Counted from the first letter of the stretch, positions 31,145 to 42,182 are shown. The stretch: DNA of 64,000 nucleotides from Symbiodinium natans (GCA_905221605.1 CAJNDS010000050.1:1-64000), one strand, 5' to 3'. Notes: generated by a model from the letters alone, not told the origin. Numbers and translations: made by a program.

Positions 31145-33372
31145 CAAAACACGTGGCTTCAATCCCAGGAGCACGCCGCGCAATCGAATCCGTGCATTGC
31201 TGCCAGGAACATTCGGCGACAACTTGGAACCTCCAGGCACTCTGTCCCGCGCTGCATGCGTTCTGCGTCGCCCGAGTGCAATTACATTGAGGGTGAAGCT
31301 TGCTTGGAGGCCTGGCGTTGTCACTTTCGCGATGTCCCGGCTTCCGCCGTGCCAGGCCCTCGCGAGAGCGGGGTTGATGCCCAAGATCTGGCACCTCGTC
31401 TCCGTCGGTTGCGTGAACAGATGGCTTGTACGACCGGCCGGTTGGATTATCCGTTCTCTGAACCCGAACTTGTGCCAGTTGTTCAAGAACTGCCCTTGAA
31501 GAAAGCGCCGGGTCCCGACGGCTTGACATATGAGGCCTTTAAGGTTGATGACGGCATTCTTCGTTCGGCGTTATTGTCTTTTTTTGAGCTCGTTCGGTTC
31601 TGGGCTGTTGTCCCCTCGGTGTGGCGGACTGCTATTGTCAAGCCCTTGCATAAAACCGGTTCGGCCGAGGAATTCACAAATTATCGACCCATAAGTTTGT
31701 TGTGTTGCGCATTAAAAATTTTCGAGAGATTGTTGTTAAAGCGCCTGTTGCCACATGTCAGCCCGCAAATTGATGAAAGTCAGGCAGGCTTCCGCTGGGG
31801 TGCTGAAAAACACGTTTACACTCTTGCTGAATGTCTACGCCTCAGGGCCCGCAAGCGCACGTTCTGCGCCTTCGTCGATGTGCGTGAAGCGTTTGATGTC
31901 GCTTGGAGGGATGCGGTCAAGGTTAGGTTAGCTGATTTGGGTGTCACAGGCTCCACTTGGAAAGTGTTGGACGATCTTCTGACTGACACGTCCGCGCATG
32001 TTGCGGTGAATGGATCCATGTCTCAGCCCTGGTCGGAAACCGCTGGCGTCCGTCAAGGCAGTGTTTTGGGCCCACTCCTTTTCAACATCTTGTTTGACAG
32101 CATTTCCGCAGCTGTCCGTGCCGCGTGCCCTGGTGTTGCCCTCGGCGGCAGCGGCTCGCTCAGGCTCACGCTGCTGCTTTACGCTGATGACTTGGTTGTG
32201 TTCGCTGAGAACCCTCGAGATTTGCAGCGGGCCCTGGATGCCATTGAAGCTTGGGGATGAAGTTGGAGATTCTCTTTTGGCATAGGGCCTGAGAAAACTG
32301 CTGTTCTTGTTGTGGGTTGTAGGGCGCCCAATTTTCACTTCCGCCTGCAAGGCGCTGACGTGCCAGTGGTTTCAGAGTACTGTTACCTTGGTGTTTTGTT
32401 TCAATCGTCGAGGGCATGGTTAAAGCATGGCCGTCGGGTTTATGAAAAGAGTAACCGCAAATTTCATCAATTCCTCGCCTGGGCCGAGAATCGTCAGTTG
32501 CCCACCGGGTTTCGCCGCAATTTGTTTCAATCATACGTTCTCCCGTCGATGCTCTACGGCTCCCAATTTCTGAGTGCTGCTTCCATTTCATTTTGGGATA
32601 CCAAGCTGCGGCCATGGGGTCGTCGTCTGTTGCAGTGGCCTGCCGGGGCTCCAGGTGCAGCTGTGCTGGGCGAATTGGGCTGGGTTCTTTTGCCTTTGAA
32701 GTTTTCAGGGCTCAGTTCGGTTGTTTGTTTGGGCGCCTGTCCTCTGTGCATCCTGATGGTGCTCATCGAGGTCTGGCTGCTCGTGTATTTCGCTATGCCC
32801 TAGGGCGGCAGAGTTCTTGGGCCCAGCAGGTGTCCACTAGTTTGTGCGAGAACGGTATTGACATGCCACATTTGTGGGGGGTGTCGCCGGGCTGCAGCCC
32901 GCGCGCTCTTGCTGTGTGGCAACGTCGCTGCATGCGCCCCGCCTTGCATAGGAATGCAGTGGCGCCTGCCGTAATGAAGTTGCGGCTATGCCTTCGCTCC
33001 GCTCGTTTGACCTTTTGCTCATATGTCCACAACTCTCGCTTGCAATCATCAGTTGTGCGTGAGTGGTCATTAGCACGTTGTGCTCGTCATCGGTCTCAGA
33101 ATTTGCCGTGCCTATGCGGCGATGACGACTGGAGCTTTCTTCACGCAACGTGCGTTTGCCCGATTTTCGCATCCTGGAGGGATGTGTGGCTGCGGCGCTG
33201 TGAAGCGGCAGGTGTGCATGGAGTTGAGCAGTTTGCTGACGCTGCCTTCTGGCAGCTGCTCTTTACGCCGCATGACCGGCGCAACTCCATTAGTCTCATG
33301 TCTGCCCACTTGAGCTTTGTGGCAGCCGTGTGTCAAGCCCAGCGTTCCCTGCTGGACGGTCTGAGCGTGTAA
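31145..33372 (+). pseudogene. LINE-like non-LTR reverse transcriptase, 5'-truncated and broken
   Basis: The frame from 31145 (ATG 31256) carries the non-LTR reverse-transcriptase blocks in order: KKAPGPDGLTYEAF (residues 82-95 from the ATG), NYRPISLL (142-149), FVDVREAFD (206-214, motif A), VRQGSVLGPLLF (265-276) and YADDLVVF (309-316, motif C). TGA at 32258-32260 interrupts the frame. The same frame then continues (GIGPEKTAVLVVG, YLGVLFQ) to a frameshift near 32700. From there the third frame carries the C-terminal region with a CLC..D..H..C-type zinc knuckle (near 33105-33155) to a stop at 33370-33372. No endonuclease domain is seen upstream, so the copy is 5'-truncated. One nonsense and one shift suggest a fairly young dead copy. 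Confidence 0.85.
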
Positions 33373-33525
33373 TTCTGAATGCTGTTAGTTTGAGTTATGT
33401 TTCGTTGTACATCGCGATCTGTACATTTGTTTCACTTGGTAGTTAGTCGCTGACCGCTGGACGGTTGCTTGAGGACTCGTGCTGCTTGACCAGCAGAAAA
33501 AGGTGCGAGTGAAAAAAAAATCGGT
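33373..33525 (+). mobile_element. 3' tail of the LINE-like element
   Basis: Non-coding sequence after the stop ends in GCGAGTGAAAAAAAAATC at about 33503-33521. This is a plausible 3' end with a short A-run. Other retroelement sequence starts immediately after. Confidence 0.5.
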
Positions 33526-33540
33526 GTCTAGTTTTCTCAA

Positions 33541-34880
33541 CGATGCCGTTGGCGGACGCCGTTCACAAGGGTGAGAAACAAAAAAAGGCCAACAGTACCG
33601 GTGACGTTGCCGCCACATCGCGTGCGTGGAAGTTGTTCCTGCTGGCGCCGCGGATGCTGTTGGCCCGCACCGCGCAACAAGGTGCAGAAGGGCGAGCCGA
33701 GCTACTGGCCAGAGCAGCCGCGTTTGAGCGAGGCGACTGGACGCGACTGCTGCGCGAAGCCCGCGCCAACAACCCCGCGCGCCCGGCCCAGGACGCGGAG
33801 ACGCTCGAGCTAGGCAGACAGCGCCGAGCGTGCGTGAAGGTGAGAATGGGCGAGCTGACCCGAGCGCGCCATGTCCTCACTGCGGCGGATTGGCGTCCGG
33901 GGATGAGACGACCTACCGGGCCCTCACGGACCCCGAGCGTCGCCCGCCGGAACCGCGCGCCGCCATACCTGCCGCTGCTCTGCAGCACGAACTGGCGCAG
34001 CCAGTCCGCCTGCCTGCGGAGGCTGTGGCCGCTGCGCTCCGTGACGCTCGCAGAGGCGGCGCGGCCGGCCTTCCCGGCATGCGTGCGGAGCACCTGAAGC
34101 TGTTGCTGCAGGACCTCAACGCGGTGGACCTCCTCGCGGAAGCCGCGACCCACCTGGCGCGAGCACAGGTCCCCGCGGACGTCGCTGATGGTTTTGCGCG
34201 AACGCGGCTGACAGCTTTGCGGAAGGCGGATGGAGGGGTACGAGGCATCGCTACCGGGGACACGTTTCGCCGCCTGGTGTCACGCACCCTCGCAAAGGAG
34301 TGCCGGGACCTTTGACCGAGCCACTCTGCAGGCGCGGGCCTAGCAGGCCATGTCCGGGCGGCGCTAGCGCTGCACCCGGACACGGTACTGGCGTCGCTTG
34401 ATGGACGCAATGCATACGACCGCATGTCAAGGGCAGCCTTCCTCACCAAACTGCACGAAGTCGCGCCTGAGCTGCTGCCCTTTGTGCGTCTGTTCTATGG
34501 CCGGCTCCACCTACAGCTGGTGGGACGACCAGGGGCGATGCCGCCAAATCCAGCAAGGCGAGAGGGCTGCGAGCAAGGCGACCCACTGGCCCCCGCCTTG
34601 TTCGCCCTGGGGCAGCACGATGCCTTGCACCAGCGGCGACTACCCTTCGCCCTAGACGACCTCTACATCACCACGACGCACCCGCGCGCCAGGACGTCGC
34701 TGGACACCACTGTTGAGGCCGTAGCCGACCACTGTGGTATCGGGTCCAGCTTAGGCAAAACAAGAATGATGGGCGCTCGCGAGGGGCCCCCGCCACCAGG
34801 CATCGCGGAGCTCGGTAGCCGCAGGCGACGGCCCAATGCCAGGAGCCGCAGTGGCGGTAGTGCAGTGTGGCGGTGGTAGT
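33541..34880 (+). pseudogene. Dinoflagellate-type reverse transcriptase, three frame breaks
   Basis: The N-terminal part (33543-33895) includes WKLFLLAPRMLL and VRMGELTRARHVLTAADW. After a shift near 33895 the next frame has GLPGMRAEHLKLLL, GFARTRLTALRKADGGVRG and LVSRTLAKE up to a stop at 34315. After another shift comes LASLDGRNAYDRMSR (motif A), EGCEQGDPLAPALFALGQH (motif B) and FALDDLYITTT (motif C), then LGKTR. From memory this matches a reverse transcriptase family abundant in dinoflagellate genomes; I name it only by type. It ends against a GTGGTGGTA minisatellite. It begins right after the LINE tail. Confidence 0.7.
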
Positions 34881-35215
34881 GTGGTGGTGGTGCTATGGTG
34901 GTGGTGGTGCTGTGGTGGTGCTGTGATGGTGGTAGTGTGGTGGTGGCAGTGTGGTGGTGGTAGTGTAGTGATGGTAGCATGGTGGTGGTAGTGTGGTGGT
35001 GGTAGCGTAGTGATTACCGTGGGTAGCGTGGTGGTGGTGGTAGGCTGGTGTGCTTGGGAGCAGTGGTAGTGTGGTGGCAGTTGGTGATAGTAGTGTGGTG
35101 GTAGTGTGATGGTGGTAGTGTGATGGTGGCAGTGTGGTGGTGGTAGTATAGTGATGGTAGTGTGGTGGCGGTGGCGGTAGTGTAGTGAGTGTAGTGATGG
35201 TAGTGTGGTGGTGGG
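34855..35215. repeat. GTGGTGGTAGTGTGG minisatellite
   Basis: About 360 bp of GTGGTGGTAGTGTGG/GATGGT-type units, G/T only on the plus strand. His/Pro/Thr-rich minus-strand frames are artefacts. Confidence 0.95.
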
Positions 35216-35218
35216 CAA

Positions 35219-35400
35219 CGGCATTCGCGCGAAACCCACAGCGGGAGCATCGAAACCAAGGACCCGTCCCACCGCGCGCGCCGTTGCGGTCGGCAACCTA
35301 AGTGGCCCCCCCAGAAGAGGCCTGAAGAGGCCACGAGAGGCCGGAATTCGCGCGAAACCACAGCGGGAGCATCGAAATGCAACGGAATTCGCGGAAGCGC
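35219..35400 (+). repeat. Two copies of a ~36-bp GC-rich repeat
   Basis: ATTCGCGCGAAACC followed by CACAGCGGGAGCATCGAAA appears at about 35222 and about 35345, with a third partial ATTCGCG near 35390. The intervening DNA has AAGAGGCC...GAGAGGCC doublets. Confidence 0.8.
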
Positions 35401-35819
35401 TGCTGACTGTGCTCCTGGGAACACCCGCCGTCACCACCGTCGCCAATGGGTCGTACGTGGACAGCCACATCGAGTTTTTTTAATTACACACCTCTTTATT
35501 TTTTCCGCCAGCAGCCGCAGTGGCAGGTGGCTTGGCCCTTCCGGGCCAGCGGGGTCCATGACCCCGTCAAGGACCGGCGCATCAGTCTGTGCCGGTCCCG
35601 GCATGGCTCGGGATGGCTCGGGCGCGCCTGCGCCTCAAACGAAGGCCGGCGCCCCGATTGGCACACCAACAGCGACGAGCCCCTGCTGCGAACAAAGCTT
35701 GATCGCCAACCCACACACAGGAACCAAGCACGAGAGCAGGGACACCCTTAGCAACAATCACGATTTTTTGCTGCCTCGAGGTGCAACCGGGCATGGGACC
35801 TGCAAAGGCGGGAGCTGAG

Positions 35820-36345
35820 GATCCGCATGCAGGGTTCTGCGAACGGGCAGCGCGCGCGCGCGCGCGCAGCACGGGGAGGGCATCGGCCCCAGCGGCCCAG
35901 CATGCGGCAGGCGCCGTCCGCTGCGCGGTTTGTATGCCCAAGCCATCCAAGATTGCCGGCAGGCCCACGAGGGCGTCAACCAAGCACTCAAATAGGGCTC
36001 CACAAACGCGGCATGCGCCGCTGCATACGGAGCGACGATGTTGGGCGGGACCGCGCGGATGGCGTGGTTGGCGCGTAGGGCTGCACAGAGGGCCAGTAGC
36101 AGCCAAGCACATTGCCGATCCGGCAGTTGCGGCCGCTCACGCACAGCCGCTGCTCCTCCCGCATCCGCTCGTCGGCCCAAGCTCGGACGAAAGCCGGGCT
36201 GCCAACGGGCGTGCCACCCAAACAGAGGACCCGCGTTTTGCCGAGATTGGAGCAATGCCGCAGTGGGCAAACAAATCGGATGTGACGGCATCAACGCATA
36301 CACATGCGCGACCTGGGGCTACGGCGGAGTTATGCTTTGCAAAAG
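35820..36345 (-). pseudogene. Opposite-strand fragment of the same reverse-transcriptase family
   Basis: On the minus strand the order is: about 36290-36240 with FAHCGIAPISAK (the stretch after motif C); 36220-36150 with GTPVGSPAFVRAWADERM; 36120-36000 with CAWLLLALCAALRANHAIRA; then, after a frameshift, about 35960-35860 with LGIQTAQRTAPAACWAAGAD and ALPVLRARA. These follow one another as in the family polyprotein and continue where the plus-strand copy at 33.5-34.9 kb stops. They may be two copies or one copy broken by inversion. A (GC)n run lies at about 35855. Confidence 0.6.
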
Positions 36346-36399
36346 GGTGATGTGGTGCGGAGCACATCGCAAGGTTGCAACAAGACAACTTCGGCAGAG

Positions 36400-37620
36400 A
36401 ATGAGTTGAGGCTGTGTGTACAGTTGATATCTTCATTCCACCATGGTCCACTCTGCAGCATGTACACGGTCTGGAGCCAAAGCTCCCACTCGAGACAGTG
36501 TCTGGCACTCCGCTGAACATGTTTTCGCGACTGGCGGAGCTGTCGCGTTGCATCATCGGTAAAGGATCGCATGGAGGATGGTTCGGTTTGACTCTACACG
36601 AGCTACGCGGGCAACCTGACGCCAGCCACGAACCATGTAGAGCCTGGTCCCCATCGTTGCCCTCCTCGTTGCGCTCAAGACGTCATGAGGAAGACCCCCC
36701 CAAAATCAATCACTGCGGCTTCACCATTGTTCCGACTAATCGCTACGACAAAAATCGAATCGCTCCGGAAGTTCTGGTTTGGGGAGGCAACGGCGCCCCA
36801 GCAGGGCGGTGGAGCAGCATGCGCGGGAGCAAGAGCCACAGCTTCCGCACGTTCCACCTCGCATGTTTGCGCTGATGCCTGCAAGATGTGTGTGAAGGCA
36901 AAACGCATGGCTTGCCGGAGCGGCCCTTTCACAAAGCGGCGTCCGGAAGACGTGGGCGTAGACTAGCGGCTAGCGAAGGCGTGCTGGAGCTGTTGGCCCC
37001 GTGGCCCGAGAGGGTGGCGTGCCTGATGGCCGCATCCTCGCCAGCGGGGGATGGCGCTGGGCTCGCAGCCGCAAACCGAAGCCTGCTGCTGGAACTGCTA
37101 GCTGCTGGAGCTTGAGCTGCTGAAGCTGGAACTTGCAGAGTCGCCAGTACGAGCTGCGCAGCGGCGGTCTCACCCACGAACACGTGGAGAAGCGCCTCTT
37201 GGGCGGAAGCAGGGATGTAGCCGCAGGCCCACGGGAGGTGTACCAGGGTGGGGGGCCGGCCACGGAACTGTCCGGCGGCGAACGGGAGACGCTCTCCCCG
37301 CCCGCACAATACCCCACTGTGTCGGTGTGATTCCTGCTTTTCTGCAACCAGGCTCGGCGGCAATTCGAACAACTTCTTATGCAACCTCAGCTACGCAGAG
37401 CCTGAATGAGTGCGGCCCAGCGGGAGCGCTTGGAGAAGCCATGTCGAAGTATTAAAAAAAGGTTGATCGCGGAGGTTGGGCCAGCGGCCAACAGGACGCC
37501 GCGAAATCTACTTCCACGAGATCCCGTGTACAATGTCGTCCGGCTAGAGATCATGCGGCGGTTGCGCAGCGTCAGTTTGAAGCAGAGGCTGAGCTAGGCG
37601 CAACGTCGCGAGCATCCGCG
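36400..37620. other. GC-rich unassigned sequence, probably retroelement-related
   Basis: Frames of 60-153 codons occur on both strands (36414-36875 plus, 36929-37384 minus, 37406-37597 plus). None is recognised. The high GC content and position next to retroelement fragments suggest more transposon-derived DNA. Ala/Leu-rich stretches near 36970-37110 look repetitive. Confidence 0.3.
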
Positions 37621-37740
37621 TGTGGAGGCTTCACGAGAAGGCACCAGCGTTTCGCATCTGAATCATTCTTGTCTACACACATTTTACCCATTTTAACCAC
37701 CGGACCGATTTTGTCCGGTGCACTCCTGCCGCCAAGGAAC

Positions 37741-37857
37741 CCAGAGACTCCACAACCCCTTAAGGAATGTCCCTTAAATTAATAATGGGAACATATAAGA
37801 GCCCCAATATGATTTAAGGTATTATATTCCTTAATTAAGGGGTTGTGAGGTCTCTGG
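37741..37857. mobile_element. 117-bp hairpin element with CCAGAGAC ends
   Basis: Terminal inverted repeats of about 28 bp: the left arm is CCAGAGACTCCACAACCCC and the right arm on the other strand is CCAGAGACCTCACAACCCC, each followed by TTAA and GGAAT. The AT-rich interior has no open frame. No convincing target-site duplication is seen. Confidence 0.75.
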
Positions 37858-38715
37858 AAAACGTTCTACAGGGTGCGGCCAGCTCCCGATGAACGTTGGT
37901 AGTGCAGCACTAGTTACGTTGCTTTTTCAACCGGGCCTTCTTGCAACTGGGAATCCACGGTCCCTGTGCAGCAACGCTGCCCACCGCGTGAACGAGCTCA
38001 GCGCCCTCCACGCTCGAGTCCAGGCTGCAGCTCAGCAGAATCGGCGGTGGCGGTGCCAGCAAGGGGGGGTCGATCGTGGCACGTCGCACAGACTGTGGCA
38101 AAAAACGGGCGAGGACCCGCACGGGTGCGGAAGCAAAAGTGATTATTTGCGCAAGAAAACATGCGGAAACGTTGTGAGGAGGCAACAAATGAATACAGCG
38201 ATTACTTCCGGATCCGAAAGGCCAATCAGTACTTCGTATCATGTACTAGTTCTAGTGACATGCCTGCGGTTATATTTACAATATTAATGAATGGCAAGGG
38301 GTGAAGAAAAAGAACAGCGCGTGAAATTTCATAATAGGTGTGTAAATGAAATGCTCGCATCACACTATTTTCACCGGCTTTATTTGCCCAAGATTATCGC
38401 CCCATAGATGATAGCCCAAAACCCCTTTGAACATCAGGGGCCTTTAGCGATCATTAGTTTTTGCCCTCGCTGAAGCACGCAAGAGGGGTGCGGAATGTGA
38501 AACCTGCATCAGGGAAAAGCGCTTGCAGCTGCCAGCACTCAGGGTCTGTTCCAGCGAGTGAATAATTGCAAAGCGAGGCACCCAAAATGACCAACTTGTA
38601 ATTGCGGACAAAAGTTTCCGTCATGGGCACACTCGCAAACGCCTCTTAAGCTCCCGCATCAAGCAGCGTTGCACGTTCCCCGGCTTGCCGGCAGATTCAT
38701 GGCTTACAGACGGAG
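37858..38715. other. No supported gene
   Basis: A plus-strand frame of 132 codons (37889-38287) overlaps a minus-strand frame of 110 codons. Neither is recognised and there is no repeat of note. Confidence 0.3.
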
Positions 38716-38719
38716 AACG

Positions 38720-40380
38720 CTATCGGCAGCACACGCAACCGATAGCTTGCAGGATCTCGTACGGCTTGCCGTGCCGGGATGCACGATGCATGAGACTGCG
38801 AGCCGTGTCGCCCACGCAGGGCTGGGCGAAGGCCAGTAGTCGACGCAGGCGGAGGACCAGCGAAGCATCAGCCATCATCAGCCCAACAGTCCGCCAACAT
38901 GTCGACGGGTGTCCATGCACGTAAAGGCAGCAACTTGGAAGGCAGCGCTGTCGACGCTGCGCCCAGCGAATTAAATCAACACATTGCCGCAACTCCCGTG
39001 CGGTATCCGGTAAGAATGTCGAGAAGTACAGCAACTGCCCGGACACAAGCTCTCACCCAGCTCTCTGATGCCTGCAGGCAGGCTGCAAGAAACCAGATGA
39101 AACCAGGCTGCTGCGAGGGTGAGCCAGAGTGGCGCCTTGCCTTGGGCGAATGTGGAGCCAAGTCTCCAGCAGGCTGTGCGGAAGGGCGCGGAATCTGCGT
39201 GGAGCCCCTGAGCGCACGTAACTCGTAACCACAAACTGATTATCCAAATCCTCGATGGCTTTTAAGCTGCCGCTCCTCCGTTCTCCCTCTTGTTGCCCAA
39301 GTTTTGGTGGGACTGCTTGAGATACAGAGCATATCTCCCAAGCGAAGGCAAGCGTTTTGTGTACGTTGGCGGCAGATTCCCGGGGCGCGGGGCACCTTTT
39401 ATCGTCTTCCGGGTGCCAAACATTCGGCCGCCCAGGGTGTAGTCGCAGCAAACGACACCAGTGAAGCTCGGCAAAGGTCTCCCAAGCGGTGCGGCTGTTC
39501 CTTTGCCAACTCCGTGCGCTCCCCGCGCCAACTGCCTACCACCTCGGACGACGCTGCGGCCGCAGATCTTCTATCGAGAAGGTCCCGTAAGGTGGTGCAT
39601 GAGGCTGGCGATGTCACGTTCACGAAGGCCCATCCAACGCACACATGATTTGCAACCTTTCCCGCAAGACAGCAACACGCACATTTTTTCTGCTGGAATC
39701 TGCTGGATGCCGCGCATTGCTCAGCTTCAACCGCAGAGTGGACACGTGTCACTGAATCACTCCTCTGTCGATCTGATGCTCTGTGTGTGCAACACTTCCT
39801 GGTCTAATTACAGTTTTACTGCCGCTTCAACAGAAGTGGCCCTCAATGGTCCACACGCAACTTGTCCACGTAGCCCTCGCGCTCGAAAGGCGCAGGCGTT
39901 GCATATGCTTGAACCGCAATAATTTTCGGGCAGAACCTTCGGGCAGGATGCATTCTGCACCCTGCTTTGCCGGAGCAGTGGTTGTCTGCATCTGCCCATT
40001 GAGTCTGCTTCTGAGGAGAAACTGGGGGCTACGGTCCAGGGACCAAAGGGCCAATTGTGAAAGCTCCTGCAAGTACGGTGCCATAAAGGCTTTCAGTTAG
40101 TCACATTGTTCCACGTCCACTTTGCACTAGTCAAGAGGAACTGCCCGGAGCATCAACTGGCACCGTCACCATTGTCAGCATTCAGCGTATCTCTCACGGC
40201 TTTCAGTTCTTCCTGGCAGACGACAGCGGCCACGCTTTTTTGCCGAATTAGGGCTGGGCTTAGGGTTCAGGGTCATGGCCCAAAGGTGTCGGAGATGCCA
40301 GTTCTCGCTCTCTCTTGTCCAGGTCTTGCTTCGTGAAGTCCAGCTGCTGCTTGACCTTGGCATGCCAGTGTGACTAGAAT
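38720..40380 (-). CDS. Candidate multi-exon gene with a coiled coil, unknown product
   Basis: Several exon-like stretches share the minus strand. About 40375-40290, after a TTCTAG acceptor, encodes AKVKQQLDFTKQDLDKRERE, a charged coiled coil. About 40245-40165 encodes AVVCQEELKAVRDTLNADNG. About 40065-39840 encodes SQLALWSLDRSPQFLLRSRL. About 39680-39590 encodes CVGWAFVNVTSPASCTTLRD. About 39250-39060 encodes SLKAIEDLDNQFVVTSYV. About 39046-38720 encodes ASLVLRLRRLLAFAQPC. Boundaries are not resolved and exons may belong to more than one gene. The third-last fragment weakly recalls a Mei2-type RNA-recognition motif, but the rest of that domain is not found. Confidence 0.3.
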
Positions 40381-40418
40381 GTGCTGGAATACTCCGCATC
40401 ATGGATGGCAGTCCCTAA

Positions 40419-40447
40419 AGCGTAAACCCTAAACCCTACACCCTAAA
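40419..40447. repeat. Short CCCTAAA run
   Basis: Two to three CCCTAAA/CCCTACA units. Confidence 0.8.
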
Positions 40448-40604
40448 CTCTGCTATCATGACCCCTATGAACGGGACCTTGACTTAGAGAACTGGTCAGG
40501 CTTTGGGTTTCAGTAGCTGCCACTGGGGTCAAGACCGCATCTCTGATTTCTCCAGCCTTCTTGGGATCCAGATTCCTGTGTTGCTCATGAGATCTCATGA
40601 GGTT

Positions 40605-40770
40605 TAAGGATTTAGGGTCTAGGGATGTCTAGGGCTTTAGGGTTTAGGGTTTAGGGTTTGGGGTTTGGGGGTTTAGGGGTTTAGGGGTTTAGGGGTTTAG
40701 GGGTTTAGGGGTTTAGGGGTTTAGGGGTTTAGGGGTTGAGGGGTTGAGGGGTTTAGGGGTTTAGGGGGTC
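40605..40770 (+). repeat. TTTAGGG array converting to TTTAGGGG octamers
   Basis: TTTAGGG units at 40630-40655 pass through GGTTTGGGG into about a dozen TTTAGGGG octamers (40662-40765), with two TTGAGGGG variants. The octamer block is homogeneous. Confidence 0.9.
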
Positions 40771-41057
40771 GGAGCTGCAGAAGACCAAAACACCAGCACA
40801 CAGGAAGCAGAAAAGGACGACGAACTGTGGCACGAGCCGGATCTGGACCCATCCGCCACGCTACTGCTAAGGTGGGGGTTCAGGGCTCAGCAAGACCATC
40901 ACTAGAAACCTTTGGAAACCTCAAGCCGAAATAACAATTGCAAGCAAGGGGGAGAGGGAAGGGGGGTTCTGGCGATGACATACACCCTAGCGTCCTTGTC
41001 GCTTAAAATGCTGGTCCTCTACCCTCAACGTCCCAAATTGCCGCTCCCCTAACCCTC

Positions 41058-41166
41058 TGATCCTCTACACCGAAAATAAGGGATTCCAATATCGACCCCC
41101 CCAAATAGTAGGATTCCCTTAGAGTAGGACCCCAATAAGGTACCCCTAATTTCGGAAACCCCCCCA
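41058..41166. mobile_element. Palindromic element, TAGGGGTACC-end family
   Basis: The left end is ACCGAAAATAAGGGATTCC. The right end on the other strand is GGGGTTTCCGAAATTAGG, then GGTACCTTATTGGGGTCC and TAAGGGAATCC. The inverted arms include GGGATTCC/GGAATCCC. About 109 bp, no open frame. Confidence 0.65.
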
Positions 41167-41296
41167 AATCGCTCCTGAACTTCATCATGATTTGAGGTGC
41201 TCGTCTCCATGGCAGGCATCCAGATACGGCCTGGCCACATGGTGGGCAGGGTAAGCAGTGATCACTTCAATCCACCCGAGGAGTCGAGCATCACAA

Positions 41297-41460
41297 CCTA
41301 AACCCCAAACCCTAAACACCCTACAAACCCTATAAACCCTATAAACCCTATAAACCCTATAAACCCTATAAACCCTAGAAACCCTAGAAACCCTATAAAC
41401 CCAAAAAAACCTATAAACCCTCAACACTACCGCCTAAACCCCTAAACCATCCCACCCCCT
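41297..41460. repeat. CCCTATAAA nonamer array (telomere-repeat variant)
   Basis: CCCAAACCCTAAACACC passes into about nine CCCTATAAA or CCCTAGAAA nonamers (41325-41400), then degenerate CCCTAAACC units. Confidence 0.9.
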
Positions 41461-41571
41461 AAACCCCAGCAAGCTCGGCATGTCTGTCCTTGGGCCATGA
41501 GCCAGATGCGGCCTTGCTCTCGATGGGCTGTAGTTTCAATCTGCGCTCTCCTTAAGGGCAAAGCAGCCTAG

Positions 41572-41706
41572 GGGTTAGGGTTTGGGGTTTGGGGTTTGGG
41601 GTTTAGGGTTTAGGGTTTAGGGTTCAGAAGCGTGCGCGTCTGGGGCCTGCGTTTTCGAAATGCCCCTCCAGAAGGGTTTTGGGTTGAGCGTTTAGGGTTT
41701 AGGGTC
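41572..41706 (+). repeat. TTTGGGG/TTTAGGG run
   Basis: GGTTTGGGG units then TTTAGGG units to 41625, with another short run at 41690-41706 leading into the GGGGAAAA array. Confidence 0.85.
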
Positions 41707-41707
41707 A

Positions 41708-42182
41708 AGGGGAAAAGGAGACAAGGGGACAAGGGGAAAAGGGTAAAAGGGTAAAAGGGTAAAATGGGAAAAGGGGAAAAGGGGAAAAGGGGAAAAGGGG
41801 AAAAGGGGAAAAGGGGAAAAGGGGAAAAGGGGAAAAGGGGAAAAGGGGAAAAGGGGGAAAGGGGAAAAGGGGAAAAGGGGAAAAGGGGACAAGGGGACAA
41901 GGGGACAAGGGGAAGGGTAAAAGGGGAAAAGGGGAAAAGGGGAAAAGGGGAAAAGGGGAAAAGGGGAAAAGGGGAAAAGGGGAAACTGAGAAAAGGGGAA
42001 ACTGAGAAAAGGGGAAAAGGGGACAAGGGGAAAAGGGTAAAAGGGGAAAAGGGGAAACTGAGAAAAGGGGAAACTGAGAAAAGGGGAAACTGAGAAAAGG
42101 GGAAAAGGGGAAAAGGGGAAAAGGGGAAAAGGAGGAAAGGGGAAAAGGGGAAAAGGGGAAGAGGGGGAAAGAGGAAAGGGGA
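41708..42182 (+). repeat. GGGGAAAA octamer satellite
   Basis: About 475 bp of (GGGGAAAA)n with GGGGACAA, GGGTAAAA and GGGGAAACTGAGAAAA variants, the last repeated at least five times. It is pure purine apart from rare C/T, so triplex or G-quadruplex structure is possible. The Pro/Phe/Leu frames on the minus strand (up to 298 residues) are artefacts except for their first 130 codons. Confidence 0.95.

Noticed and set aside
32258-32260. TGA within the LINE reading frame as a micro-intron or recoded codon
   Set aside because: The surrounding bases lack a GT/GC...AG segment of suitable length that keeps frame, and the copy also has a frameshift; ordinary decay explains it.
37741-37857. Target-site duplication for the CCAGAGAC hairpin
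   Set aside because: Flanks GGAAC and AAAAC do not give a convincing direct repeat; insertion mechanism left open.
39590-39690. GWAFVNVTSPASC resembles the Mei2-type RNA-recognition motif
   Set aside because: The preceding RNIP...DFFYLP part of that domain was not found on the same strand upstream, and the following residues do not fit.
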